From Prorocentrum cordatum (taxonomy: Eukaryota; Sar; Dinophyceae; Prorocentrales; Prorocentraceae): 64,000 bases of DNA. This document shows, piece by piece, positions 43,049 to 53,164 of the stretch. The position numbers and the translations under genes are program-made. The stretch covers positions 16,001-80,000 of the forward strand of contig CAUYUJ010019939.1 in assembly GCA_963575745.1 (NCBI GenBank), read 5' to 3'. The notes under the pieces are model-generated. The model made no database searches and had not been told where the DNA came from. It saw only the letters and a program-made list of their open reading frames with translations. Position 1 is the stretch's first letter. Every line of letters starts with the position of its first letter.

Positions 43049-43251
43049 CTCGGCATCGCTCGGACGTGTGCATTTTTTCTTTCGGCGAGGACCATCGAGG
43101 AGCATCCTTGATCATTCCGCGAAAAAAAAGAACACGCGCGAAACCGAACAAAAAACCATCGAGGAGCCTCCTTGAGCATTCCGCGAAAAAAAAAAAACAC
43201 GCACGAAGCCGAACAAAAGGCACAGGACATGGACGTGCGAGCGATGGCCAG
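43049..43251 (+). mobile_element. MITE family A, copy 9, with internal duplication
   Basis: Normal ends (cggcatcgctcggacgt / acgtgcgagcgatggcc) but about 70 bp longer: the stretch from accatcgaggagc (43091) is repeated from 43155, period 64. GAAGC flanks both ends. Confidence 0.8.
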
Positions 43252-43427
43252 AAGCAGCCTGCCTCCGAGGAGGCTTCCCCCCTCGCCCTGCCCCCCTCGG
43301 TGCGCGCCGCCGGCCTCGGTCGGGCCGGGCGGCGCCCCGCGGCCTCGCGGTGCTCCCGCCGGGGCCCCGCGCACGCGGGGGCCCCGCGGAGGCCCTCGGA
43401 GGGCCTCCGGAGGCAGAGGAGGAATCA

Positions 43428-43656
43428 GAGCCCCGAATCATCAGGGGTAACTCGGGTCAGGGCTAACTCGGGTTCGCTTTTCGGGATTCCGAGCCCGAGT
43501 TACCCCGGGCCCGAGTTACCCCGGATAACTCGGAGGTCCAGAGCCCCGAATCATCCGGGGTAACTCGGGTCAGGGCTATAACTCGTGTTCGTTTTCCGGG
43601 AATCCAAACCCGCGTTACCCCGGACCCGAGTTACCCCGGATAATTCGGGCGCCCAA
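43428..43656 (+). mobile_element. MITE family O, tandem pair 2
   Basis: Copies 43428-43540 and 43541-43656, same order and orientation as the pair at 42351. Confidence 0.7.
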
Positions 43657-43666
43657 AGGAAGGAGG

Positions 43667-43830
43667 TACAGTGGAAGCCCGTGCCAAGAAAAACCCTGCT
43701 TGCCTCCAGGGTGCCCTGGGCTTCTTGGACGTCGATGGTTCTGCGATGGACGGCGTGACGTTGCCGTCAGTCCTGGGGTTCAGGGTTTGGTTTCTTGTGG
43801 AAGGTTTCTTGTGGTCGAGCTCCTGCTGTA
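43667..43830 (+). mobile_element. Tc1/mariner-like MITE family P, copy 2
   Basis: tacagtggaagcccgtgcc at the left; right end gagctcctgctgta, whose inverse tacagcaggagctcgaccac pairs loosely. TA at both borders. Confidence 0.7.
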
Positions 43831-43832
43831 TT

Positions 43833-43924
43833 GGCACCGATACCGCCTCTCGTCCTGGGGTCCCTCGCGGCTGCATCCTCCTCGAAGTCGCGTTCAGAGC
43901 GCACCCCAGGAGAGGTCCAGGGAC
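43833..43924 (+). mobile_element. Family Q fragment
   Basis: caccgataccgcctctcgtcc .. gagcgcaccccaggagaggtccaggga; fills the space between two family P copies. Confidence 0.45.
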
Positions 43925-44115
43925 CGTGGTGGAAACCCATGACAAGAAACACCCGGCTTGCCTCCTGAGTGCCCTGGGTTTCTCGGGTTTCGATGGTTTG
44001 CTATGGAAAGCGTGAAACTCCCACACCAAAAATCAATGAACGTCCTGGGGTCTCAGGGTTGGGTGTCTTGTGGAAGATTTCTTGTGGTCTTGCTTCCCTC
44101 GGCGTCGCGACTGTA
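43925..44115 (+). mobile_element. MITE family P, copy 3
   Basis: gtggaaacccatgacaagaaac .. tcttgtggaagatttcttgtgg .. gactgta; left terminus decayed. Confidence 0.6.
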
Positions 44116-44134
44116 GCGGAGTCGGTATTCTCTC

Positions 44135-44272
44135 CTTGGCGTCGCTCGGACGTGTGCATGCTTTCTCGGCGGCAAGGGCCATCGGCCGGAGGAGCATTGC
44201 AGGCCCTCCTGCGAAGAATGCACGCGCGAAGCCGAACCGCGCACGAGGAACGGACGTCCGAGCCACGGCGAG
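44135..44272 (+). mobile_element. MITE family A, copy 10
   Basis: cttggcgtcgctcggacgtg .. cggacgtccgagccacggc; diverged middle. Confidence 0.75.
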
Positions 44273-44344
44273 CTTCGCTCCCACGCTGGGGCCACACGGC
44301 CGCTCTTGGCGCTGGCTGGGTGGGCGGCCAGCTGCCCGCAGCAG

Positions 44345-44401
44345 GCCCCCGGGCCGGCGGGCCCCGGGGCCCACGGAGGGCGACTGGCCGCCTGAGAGGA
44401 G
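44345..44401 (+). CDS. Candidate exon of the RNPS1-like gene
   Basis: Fifty-seven nt lying between CAGCAG|G and GGAG|GCGCCC. In the frame set by its neighbours it reads PPGRRAPGPTEGDWPPER, entering and leaving in phase 2, so that the split codons on both sides become AGG (Arg). This is the weakest exon of the chain: the sequence is GC-rich, has no diagnostic motif, and skipping it also leaves the frame intact (40823 to 47165 join in phase). It is included because the acceptor, donor and phase all agree. Confidence 0.28.
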
Positions 44402-44665
44402 GCGCCCGAGAGGGGGCAGGGTTTGTTCAGGCATGGCTCCCGTAGAGAGGCCGTGGACGAGGAAGTAAAACTAGGTCATCAATGATCGGGGGAAAACAAG
44501 CCTGCCTCGCTTTTGACCACCCTCGCTTCCAAGAGATGCCAAACGATGCCAAATTGCGGCCTGTACTGGTCAGGCAGCTTGACGAGGAGGCGCGTGGTAT
44601 GTCTTGGTTTTGCCTGGAAGCGAAAGCGGGGTAGGTAATTCACGCTCTCAAACAAACATGCCCCG
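44402..44665. other. Unassigned intronic sequence
   Basis: Moderate GC; agatgccaaacgatgccaaat recalls the aagcaatgcc words of 6000-6265. No exon found. Confidence 0.3.
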
Positions 44666-44667
44666 AA

Positions 44668-44759
44668 AATAGTCAACAACTAATCATAAAAAACGTCCCC
44701 TGTTTTTTTTCTGTAACCATTTTGGAAGATTCCCCTGTAGAGGGACAGGCCCGACTGAA
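44668..44759 (-). mobile_element. MITE family E, copy 6, partial, reversed
   Basis: Reverse strand reads cttcagtcgggcctgtccctc then an A/T-rich middle; the far end is missing. Confidence 0.6.
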
Positions 44760-45019
44760 GGGCAGCGGGCGGAGCGGCGAGGAGTCGGGCGCCGATGACT
44801 GGTGCACAGGCCGCCGATCCTGGCCAGGCCCGTCCTGGGCCCGTGATCTACCAGCCTCGAACTTATCCCTACCCTTACGATTGACACGCCAAAAGGCGAT
44901 GACAATCTTGGGGATCCGCCCGCCAAAAAAAAGGGGACCCCTAAGATTGGCATCGTGATGAGGCGATGCCCAGCATAGGGATAGGGATATGTTCCAGGCT
45001 GGTACATGATCGGTGCATC

Positions 45020-45196
45020 TGTCGAAGAGTAGCACACAACGCCATGAACATCAACATTTAGCGCCCCGCGCGGATTTCTTGGGTCCGCGCCAGGCGGCTC
45101 TGGCGGCGCTTTCGGCGCCGCCCTTGGCGCGCTCCGCGCGCCAAGGAGGGGGGTCCAGCGCGGATCCAAGAAATCCGCGCGGAGCGCCAAAAGTTT
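45020..45196. mobile_element. Foldback family G copy between CCAGGCTGG repeats
   Basis: Left arm gtcgaagagtag..catgaacatcaacatttagcgcc, right arm gatccaagaaatccgcgcgg; ttccaggctggta flanks it at 44992 and 45194. A separate right arm (caagaaatccgcgcgcagcg) is at 45370-45431. Confidence 0.6.
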
Positions 45197-45458
45197 CCAG
45201 GCTGGTAAGGAGGGGCCTCACGTCAAGGCCAAGCACGCCAACAACGCACGGCCATACCCAGACAGCAGGAGCGCAGCGAGGCGCCGCAGGGCTCCAGCTT
45301 GTAGAGAGCACGTGCGCGCTGGCGATTGGGGCGCCCCCGCCCCGTCCTCCTCCCCTCAGTGCTGGTCTCTCAAGAAATCCGCGCGCAGCGCCAAAAGTTT
45401 GTGTTTATGGCGTTTTTCCTTCTTCGACTGTGCCTTCATCGCCGAGCCAGGGGGGCGC

Positions 45459-45645
45459 ACAGTGGAGACTCATGCCGAGGAAGCACCCCGCTTGCCTCCT
45501 GAGTGCGCTGGGGTTTCTTGGATGTCGATGGTTCTGCGATGGAGAGCGTGACGCTCCCACACCAAAGATCCATGGACGTCCTGGGGTCTCAGGGCTGGGT
45601 TTCTCGTGGAAGGTTTCTCGTGGTGTCCTCTCCAATCAAGCCCGA
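45459..45645 (+). mobile_element. MITE family P, copy 4
   Basis: acagtggagactcatgccgag .. ggtttctcgtggaaggtttctcgtgg; close to copy 3. Confidence 0.65.
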
Positions 45646-45654
45646 GTGTCCTGT

Positions 45655-45800
45655 ACTTCTCTTTTCTTCACGGAGGACGGGAGGGCGAAGGCTTTCGGGA
45701 GAGCGCATCAAGAGGACGTTCGGGGGGCGTTCTGGGGGTATACTCGGCTCCCGGAGACCTCCCCAGGGCTGCCTGCCCCCGAGGGGAGGGCCTCGCAGGG
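45655..45800 (+). repeat. Family V repeat, copy 1
   Basis: gggagagcgcatcaagaggacg, ttcggggggcgttctggggg, ctcggctcccggag; the second copy is at 46318. Confidence 0.55.
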
Positions 45801-45904
45801 CCCGCCGAGGCCTCGGGGGGCTTCCGGGGACTCCCTTCTCGGAGCGGCTTTCGGGCCACAAGTTCTGGATTGGATTGCAGTGCGTCTGCGTCGACGTGTT
45901 TAAC

Positions 45905-46020
45905 TCATCCCCCCCCCCCCGTCCCCCGCCCCCCCCCTTCCCCACCCGCTTCCCCCGTTTCCCGCCCCCCCCGCTTCCCCACCCGCTTCCCGCCGTCCTC
46001 CTCTCCTCCCCCCCCGTCGA
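45905..46020. repeat. C-rich tract
   Basis: ccccccc(g) and ttccccacccgc words. 46020-46310 that follows is GC-rich with no supported exon in either strand. Confidence 0.8.
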
Positions 46021-46317
46021 ACACCGAGGGGGGCGAACCCTGCGGCTGGCGGGATGGCCTCGGCCCTGGCAGTCAGCCCCCTGACCTCGGCCTCGGTGCC
46101 GGCTGGTCCCGTGGCCCTGGCGGCCGCCTCCATGGCGCGCTGGTGGGCGCTGCCAGGGACGGCGCCCGCCCGCAGAGCTGCGGCACACCGTGCGCGAGAG
46201 GCCCAGCTGCCAGCCCCCCCCCCCCCCCGGCAGCTGCAGACCGGCGGCGGGGAGCTGGGGCCCAGGATGGGTCTGGCCGGGATCGGCGGCATGTGCGCTT
46301 GCCTTGGCGGGGGACGG

Positions 46318-46445
46318 GGGGGGCGAATGACGCTCGGGAGAGCTCCTCCAGAGGACGCTCGGGGGGCGTTCCTCGCTCGGGGGGCGTTCCTGGGTGTCCC
46401 CTCGGCTCCCGGAGCCCTGCGGAGGGCCGCCTCTGCCCCCGGGGC
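46318..46445 (+). repeat. Family V repeat, copy 2
   Basis: gggagagctcctccagagga, cgctcggggggcgttcctg, cctcggctcccggag. Confidence 0.55.
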
Positions 46446-46662
46446 AGCTGCGGAGCAGCGGAGGGCTGCCTGCCGGCCCAGGAAGCGCCCGCTGCCGCGC
46501 AGCTGCCCGTGCCGCTGCCGCCGCCCTGGGGGCCACCCAGGCGGCGGAGGCTCCCCAGCCCAGGTGGAGCCGCCGCCACTCGCGAAGCCGCCGCCGCCGC
46601 CGCCGCCGACGTGGCCGCCTCCGCCGACTGGGCCTGGGCCGGGAGCGGAGGCCATGGCAGAG

Positions 46663-46826
46663 TGAAGTCGGGCATGTCCCTCTACAGGGGGGATCTTCGA
46701 GAATTGTTCAAAAGATAGCCTGGGGAGGATTATTCGACTATTTGTTGTTAGTGTTTGGGAGTATTTTTCTGTGTCATTCTCAATGTTCGCCCCACATCCG
46801 CCTGTAGGAGGGCATGCCCGACCTAA
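46663..46826 (+). mobile_element. MITE family E, copy 7
   Basis: tgaagtcgggcatgtccct .. gcatgcccgacctaa. Flanks TGGCAGAG / TGGTAGTG agree at six of eight positions. Confidence 0.8.
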
Positions 46827-46939
46827 TGGTAGTGGAAGAGTCGCTGCTGAGAGCTCCGGCTGACGCGCCGCTCGGAAGTGCACCAGCAGACGCTCTTGAA
46901 GGCCCAAGCCTGCAGAGTCATATTTGGGCGCTCTGAGTA

Positions 46940-47105
46940 GGAAGGACGAGGAGGAGCGGGGGGTTAGAGGAGGAGCAGGAGGGAGGAGGAGGAATTGGAG
47001 TTCGAGCTGGAGGAGAAAGAGCAGGAGGAGGAGGACGAGGAGGAGGAAGAGGAGGAGGAGGAGGAGGAGCAGGAGGAGGAGGAGGGGGAGGAGGAGGAGG
47101 CTGAG
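46940..47105. repeat. GGA/GAG microsatellite
   Basis: Purine-rich run ending 60 nt before the RD-rich exon. Confidence 0.9.
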
Positions 47106-47164
47106 AGAAGGCGTCCAGCGACCTCCTTCCTGCCCGCTCAGAGTTTGGCGCCCCTGCCCGCCAG

Positions 47165-47243
47165 GGACGACCGCAAGGACCGCGACAGGGACGACGACCG
47201 CAAGCGGGCGGGCGACCGCGACCGGGACAGGGAACGGGCGAAG
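47165..47243 (+). CDS. RD/RE-rich exon of the RNPS1-like gene
   Basis: One nucleotide plus 26 codons: starts DDRKDRDRDDD, ends GDRDRDRERAK. Acceptor CGCCAG|G after a C/T-rich stretch, donor AAG|GCGCCG, nearly identical to the donor of the RRM exon at 11508. It starts in phase 2 and ends in phase 0. Repeated RD/RE dipeptides occur in many spliceosome-associated proteins; here they form the C-terminal tail after the RRM. A GGA microsatellite lies 60 nt upstream (46940-47105), but the exon is not part of it: its codons are varied (GAC, CGC, AAG, CGG, GCG). Confidence 0.65.
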
Positions 47244-47244
47244 G

Positions 47245-48165
47245 CGCCGCCCGGGGGGGAGGCCCGACCCAGCCCTCCAGAGATTCGAGCACGCATCGAG
47301 TCGCGCGTCCTGCCACACAGGCGGCCCGGATGAGCAGGTCGGCCCTGCCAGCTCAAGGGTAGCCTCGTGTCCTGTGCCTCGCGACACGTGCCTTCTGGGA
47401 ACTCCTGTGGCGATGTGGCCCTCGGAAGGGTCCTGTGTCCTCTCGCGCGTCCTGTCCAATCAGGGCCGACTGTATGCCTCTTGCGCGCGGGGCGACTCGC
47501 CACGCCGCAGCCTGGGCTGCCCGCACGCGCGGGCGGGGCGCCTCTGTGGGGGGTGGGGGGTGGGGGGCGGCCCAGCCCTCCAGAGATTCGAACACACATC
47601 GAGCCCCACGCTTTGGTCCGAGGGCCGACCACGGCGCTGTTTCGCGTGGCTTGGGCCCTTGTTTGGTTGTCCATGTTGCGTGTTCGTTGTTGGTTGTTTC
47701 CTTCGCTCTTCGTTGCTGCCATAAGCGCCCCGCTCCGTCGTTCGTGCTCGCGTGGCACCGGCGTCGCTTTCAGCGCTCGCTTGGGACGTTTGGCCTTGTT
47801 TCGTGGTTCGCTGTCAGCGCTGTCTCGCTTGAAGCACCGCCGTGGTCGGCCATGTGCACCATACCGGGCGACCGGGTCCCAGGGCCCAAGCGGCGGCCCA
47901 CTCTTCCAGAATTTCCCCTTATACCCCCAGGGCACCACTCTTTTCCCCAGGGGTCCAGGAGCTCCTCTGGCGCCTGCAGGGGGCCATCTCGGAGTCCAGA
48001 AGCTCTTTTGGGGGCCTGCAGCAGGCCAACTCGGCCTCAAGGGTCTTCCAAAGCTGTTCATGGCGAGGGCCCAATCCTCCCACGAGGCTCCCGAACGTCG
48101 CTGTGGTCGGTTTCGGCTTTGGCACACGCGGCCTCCAGAGCTACGCCCGCCTCGCACCCTGGGTC
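47245..48165. other. Unassigned intronic sequence with a two-copy word
   Basis: cccagccctccagagattcga(g/a)cac occurs at 47270 and 47573. Otherwise no family or exon recognised. Confidence 0.35.
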
Positions 48166-48167
48166 CG

Positions 48168-48275
48168 AAGGAGGAGGAGGAGGAGGAGGAGGAGGAGGAG
48201 GAGGAGGAGGAGGTCTTCGGGCGGAGGAGGAGGAGGTCTTCGGGCGGAGGAGGAGGAGGAGGAGGAGGTCCGAAG
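48168..48275. repeat. GGA microsatellite with two GTCTTCGGGCGGAGG inserts
   Basis: aggaggagg runs broken twice by gtcttcgggcgg. Confidence 0.9.
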
Positions 48276-48511
48276 GAGGAGGAGTCAGTGGAGCGTCTGC
48301 TTATTCAGGAAGGTATGATTCATTGCGCCCTCAGGGACGTCGTGATGCAGCTGAGTATGTGTCTGCGTTCGTTCTGCATGCCTCCTTTTGTGGGTGGTGG
48401 TGTGCCTCGGCGCTGCGGAGGTGGGTTCTTGACTGTCGCTCTTGGAGGCGGGGCCAGCCACCGCTGGGCGCCCGGCGTCGGCCTCCCTTAAATGTAGTCG
48501 GGAGCCTTAAG

Positions 48512-48652
48512 ACGGGGGTCAGTGCAGACGGGGGTCAGCCAGGGCGCCAGATCCTGCAGGATCCTGCGAAGACCCCCTCTGGCTGACCCGGGTTAGCGAG
48601 CCGCTCGTGGCCGCGAGGCGCGCGCGCGCCTATTGGCCGACCCGGGTTTGCG
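48512..48652 (+). repeat. Family L repeat, copy 2
   Basis: gacgggggtcagtgcagacg .. cctctggctgacccgggtta .. gcgcctattggccgaccc. Confidence 0.7.
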
Positions 48653-48889
48653 AAGACCTGCGTTGCAGTTTGTTTCTCCTGCAGCGCAGTTTGTAGTTTC
48701 TTGCTGACCCGGGTCTGGATTGACCCGGGTCAGAAGATCACCGATGTAGGATGGCGATTCATGAATGACCGGGAGTCGTGGTGCGTCGGCGGCGCCCCAG
48801 AGGATGATCAGGAAAAACCGGCCGCGGGCTGGGACATTTCTTTTTGTATCGTTCCCCCCTTGCCGTCCTCGGGTGCGCGCCCGAGGACG

Positions 48890-49300
48890 GAGTGCGTATC
48901 CGACGTAGCATTTGCACGCGACGTCAAATGAGCATTAGACACAATGTCTGAAGCCGACGTAGAACGAGTACTTGACGTAAGAGTTTGAAGCCGACGTAGG
49001 AATTCGTATTTGACGTACAATTTCCGAGCAGTTCCTTTTGGGTGGAGGGCAAGGGGTGAAATCTGAAATGCCGTTCGATGGATTTTCGAGGCTTGAATTT
49101 GCAAAAGGTGAATCACAAGATGGATTGATTTTCGAGGTGCAAGCGCCCATATGGATTTCACCCTGAGCCCTCCACCCTAAGTAAGATAATGCTCAGAATT
49201 TGAAGGCGGCGTCGAATGATTACTGAACCCAAAATGTGACGATGACGTGAAACGAGCATTCGACGCAAAATTCGAAACCGACGTGTGCTAGACATATGTT
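48890..49300. repeat. GACGT-rich minisatellite
   Basis: Loose ~40-bp units with gaagccgacgtag, cttgacgtaagag and atttgacgtac, resuming at 49200 (ggcggcgtcgaatg .. gaccgacgtg) after a small transposon. Confidence 0.6.
49037..49180. mobile_element. MITE family Z (single copy)
   Basis: Arms tttgggtggagggcaagggg and inverse ctgagccctccaccctaa, extended by gtgaaatc/gatttcac. It interrupts the GACGT minisatellite. Confidence 0.65.
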
Positions 49301-49582
49301 TCAATCGTCCTCCTCCTCCCTTTGAACAACCATGTAGAAATCAAAGACACTGTTTTTGAATCGTCCCCCCGACTTTTTTGATCAATCGCCATCCTGCATG
49401 ACACGGAGCTTCGCTCGCAAGAGGGACGGCGTCGGGACGAGGGGCCCGTCCACCGGGGAGAAGGAGGAGCCGAGAGGTGTGGGCCCCCGAGGCTCGGAGG
49501 TGCCGCGCTTCGCCTCGAGAAGCCAGGGCACCCAGCCCGAGGCTCGAGGCCTGAGCTCATAGGGGGAACGGGCGCCCACACC

Positions 49583-49740
49583 TCGAAGAAGAGAAAACGC
49601 CATAAACATACACCTTTGGCGCTTCGATCGGATTTCTTGGATCCGCGCTGGGGGCCCCTCCCGGCGGTGCCTCCAGCGCCTCCCCTGGCGCGCACAGATC
49701 CTAGAAGTCCGCGCGGAGCGCAAGAGGAGTATGCCTATGG
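49583..49740. mobile_element. Foldback family G, right arm shortened
   Basis: Left arm tcgaagaagagaaaacgccataaacat..cggatttcttggatccgcgctgg; right arm agatcctagaagtccgcgcgg only. Confidence 0.6.
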
Positions 49741-49850
49741 CTCTTCTCGGGCCTCATGGGAGGCCGTCGTCGCCACCGCTGGATTCGCTCTAGATTTCTG
49801 GCCAGAACGCACTTCGGGAGAGGTCGAGGGAGTAGTCGTGTCGGTACCTC
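49741..49850 (+). mobile_element. MITE family Q, copy 2
   Basis: cgggcctcatgggaggccgtc .. gaacgcacttcgggagaggtc .. cgtgtcggtacc. A weaker partial copy follows at 49990-50095. Confidence 0.55.
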
Positions 49851-50284
49851 TTGGTTGCCCCAATCAGAGCATGACACTGTGGGGGTCCTAGCAGATTCAT
49901 ATGGTTAGGTGAGGTATGGCGCCGATTTCGGCGGCACGCCCGGGTGCCCGGGGCGCCCTTGGTTGCCCCACAAGTCTTTTCCTGAGCCTCTTTGCGGTTC
50001 CTGGGGGAACCCTCACGTCCACGGCCGGATTTTGCCTTGAGGTTCTGGCCAGAGCGCACCTCAGGGCAGGTCTTGGATGTCGATCGTCGACCCCCGATCC
50101 CAGAGTTCCAACGTCTTGGGGAAGTCAAGGGGGAATGGGTTAGCATCGTGAGTCGTTGTGTCACAGGCGGTGAGGCTCGTCCAGGTGGGTAAGAAGAGCA
50201 CCAGCGCCCCCCAAAACAGAAGCTCGAGGGCGGCAAGCGGCAAGTCAGGCTCAGGCAGCGTTGTTGCACTATTGCAGTGTGTTT

Positions 50285-51035
50285 GTTCGTTTGCGTATAT
50301 CTATATTTACACAGAAACATTTACATTCATCCATCCATCAATACATACATATATACATGTTCATGCATACACATACATACACATACATACATATACATAC
50401 ATACATACATACATACATACATACATACATACACACATACACACATACACACATACACATTCACATACGCTTTTGCATTCACATCGAAACTACACATATA
50501 CACATGCATGTCCATACACATATGTATGTACACCGACCTAGACATGACCAAATGCGTGAATGTACATGTGTAATACACAAGTCCATAAAACACATACAGG
50601 TACAACTATGCACATGCATACACGAATCAATCCGGACGCACGTACTTCTTCACATGCGTATACATGTGGATATGCAAATGCATGCGCATACACATACACA
50701 TTCACATACACACGCATATACCTGTACATCTTTGCCTGCATGCGTATGCAGCATGCATATGCTTTTTTTACATAGACACAAACGTATGCATGCACAGGCA
50801 TTCGTATATACACTGACATGTACATGTACATGTACATGTAAGCATACATACACACACATAGGCACATACATGTACACGAAAGAGCGTTTATATGTACACA
50901 CACATACATACACATGTGCACGTACACACTTACATTTCCACATACACATACACATACACATTTACATACAGACTTACATTCACACATACTCACATGCATA
51001 CAGACATACAGACAAGCATACATACACCTGGGGCC
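50285..51035. repeat. ACAT tetranucleotide-type array
   Basis: About 750 bp of atacatacacat and cacatacaca words, an A/T-rich island in a GC-rich region, decaying toward the right. Confidence 0.9.
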
Positions 51036-51079
51036 CAGGGCCGGGGGCCCGACGGGCAAAATCTGAATCTCCATGCTGG

Positions 51080-51690
51080 TGGCAGGGCACCTAGGCCCCT
51101 CCAAGACGCGCCAGGAGGGGCCCGCAAACCACCGTGATGGCCCAAGAGGGATCCGAATCGTTCAAGAACCGCTCCAACGCCCAAGATGGCCCCAAGACGT
51201 GCCAAGAAACCGCCCGAGATGCACCGAGAGGCCTCCAAGAGCACTCCCAAGGGGCGCCCAACACGCAAACATTGGCTCATTTTCGTAGGAAGACGTCCAT
51301 GTTTAGCATGCACGTTTTTTTCCTGCCTGCACGGCGCTGAAGACGGCCCATCGAGTTCCCAAGACCGCCCCAAGGCGGCACAAGAAGCCCCCAAGAGCGC
51401 CCCAGGACAGCCTGGGAGAGCCCCAAGACGGACCAAGAGTCGCCCAACAAAGCCCAACAGGGCTCAACGACGGCTTCCCAAGTGGCCCAACAAGTCGACC
51501 TTTCCGCCTCAAGATGTTCCGAGGAGCTCCCCAAAGGCCCCAAGAGGCCCGCGGGAGCCCCCCGAGATGCCCCAAGAGGCTCCAAAACAGCGCCCAAGAG
51601 GCTGCAACATTGCTTCCAAGGCGCCCCCGAGAACCCTAAAACGACATCCCAACGAACCCCCAAAGACGTCTGACTCACAACCCTGGCACG
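51080..51690. repeat. CCCCAAGACG/GCCCAAGAGG degraded minisatellite
   Basis: Irregular 11-22 bp units (cccaagacg, gccaagagg, cccaacaag). Similar to 29280-29530 in the spacer of the giant insertion. Confidence 0.65.
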
Positions 51691-52520
51691 CTGGCGATTA
51701 GGCCGGGGATTCTCGGACAGACGCGAGGAGGAGAAGTTGAGGGAGTGGAGGATGCGGCGAAATGAGGAGTAGAAGGAGTAGGAGCGTCAGGAGGAGGGGA
51801 ACCTCCAGAGGACGTGTCGAGTGGGAGCTGCACTCCCCTCAAGTCGGCGTGTGACTTTTTCCATTATATTTCTCCTTCCATCGTGATTCCTATTTATCCT
51901 GCCTCCTTCCCCTCATATCCTCCTCCTATCCGCCTACCTATCATGCCTCCTGGTCCTCCATCCTCCTCTCTCCTCTGTCCTGCCTTCTGGCTGCCTCATT
52001 TCTCCGCTGTCCTTCCATTCATCTCTTTCATTCTCAATCTGCACCCTCTCGCCTGCCTAGACGAGGGTTGAGAAAGCAACAGCAGGCAGGGCAAGGAAAT
52101 AATGTGCATTACATGAGACGACAGCAAGGACAAGATACGTAGGGTAAGCAGGGCAGTTGGGTTGGCGAGTTGGGAGTCAACCATGCTCCAACATGAATTT
52201 CCCAACGCCTGGAGCTACCTAGATACAGAGCGCGCGCGGGGTGCGCGCGAATATGTCTGGTAATCGAACTGGTGTGATTAAGGCGAGCCAGTATGGCATA
52301 CTTGGCCAACGACGCCTATGGCGGGTGGTTGAGCAATGGAGCTAGGTTGCAGGCGGAGGCAAAGCGGCCGGGCTTGGTCTTCATCGTACAGTGGGAAGGC
52401 CGTTCGTGCGGAGGGGATGCCGTTTCCGTTCGCAAACGAGAGCCATGTTTCAGCACACATGCTCGTCATGATCACAGCTCCAAGCAGCCCAATACCACCT
52501 TTGCCGCCATTCACTTTTCC
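51691..52520. other. Unassigned intronic sequence
   Basis: Mixed composition, pyrimidine-rich at 51840-52060. No family or exon recognised. Confidence 0.3.
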
Positions 52521-52524
52521 AACA

Positions 52525-52610
52525 CTCTTCTCTCTCTCTCTCTGTATCGTTATGTCTTTCTTGATCTGTGAATATATATATATATATATATACAGTTGTT
52601 GCGGACCAAT
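52525..52610. repeat. (CT)n and (AT)n runs
   Basis: tctctctctctctg at 52529 and atatatatatatatat at 52571. Confidence 0.85.
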
Positions 52611-52844
52611 GTTAGATAGGTCACACCGCGGGCGACGTCCTCACACATAACATATCTAGTAAAAACATACGCCATTGCTGGTGCAATGTGTGTATGGGTA
52701 TGTCTGTACCGCTGAACCTATCATAAGAGATCGCATAAGCATCAGCAATACAGCCCCAACGGTTAGAATCCCCCGCCCTCTCCCTGCCCTGGCCACTTCT
52801 CATTGCATGCTCAACTCATGCCCTTTACAGTTGTTCTGTATGCA

Positions 52845-52947
52845 TCTATCTGTCTATCCCTTTCTCTGTCTCGTGATCTGTTCATTTCTTCCTCTCTTTC
52901 TCTATATATACACATGTTCGTATATGTCCCTCTGTCTGTCTTTCTGT

Positions 52948-52992
<45 letters not shown>

Positions 52993-53100
52993 TCTCTCTC
53001 TGTCTCTCTTTCTCTCTACATGTCTGAGTGTGTGCATGTCTGTGTGTGTCTCTCGTTTTGTTTGTTTCTCTATCTCTCGTTCTCCCGCTCGCTCCCCCCA
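52845..53100. repeat. CT-rich tract with (CTGC)n core
   Basis: Nine or so cctg/ctgc units at 52948-52990 flanked by tctctctg words; it forms the pyrimidine tract before the 53144 exon. Confidence 0.85.
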
Positions 53101-53143
53101 TTGTCTCGCCCCGCCCCTCGCGTCGTGCCCGTGTGCCGCCCAG

Positions 53144-53162
53144 GAGAAGGCCAGAGACGAAG
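53144..53162 (+). CDS. Candidate 19-nt micro-exon of the RNPS1-like gene
   Basis: EKARDE plus one nucleotide, between GCCCAG|G (after 300 bp of CT-rich sequence) and GAAG|GCTCCA. It starts in phase 0 and ends in phase 1; the leftover G joins AC of the next exon to make Asp. If the donor is not used the frame stays open through SSAPDLSFSRW and an RRRSPSRS stretch to about 53320, so a longer exon is possible. The very small size limits confidence, but both phases fit. Confidence 0.35.
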
Positions 53163-53164
53163 GC

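Noticed and set aside
45900-47459. 519-codon minus-strand ORF
   Set aside because: Spans a C-rich tract, a family V repeat, a family E MITE and a GGA microsatellite, and runs antisense to the RD-rich exon.
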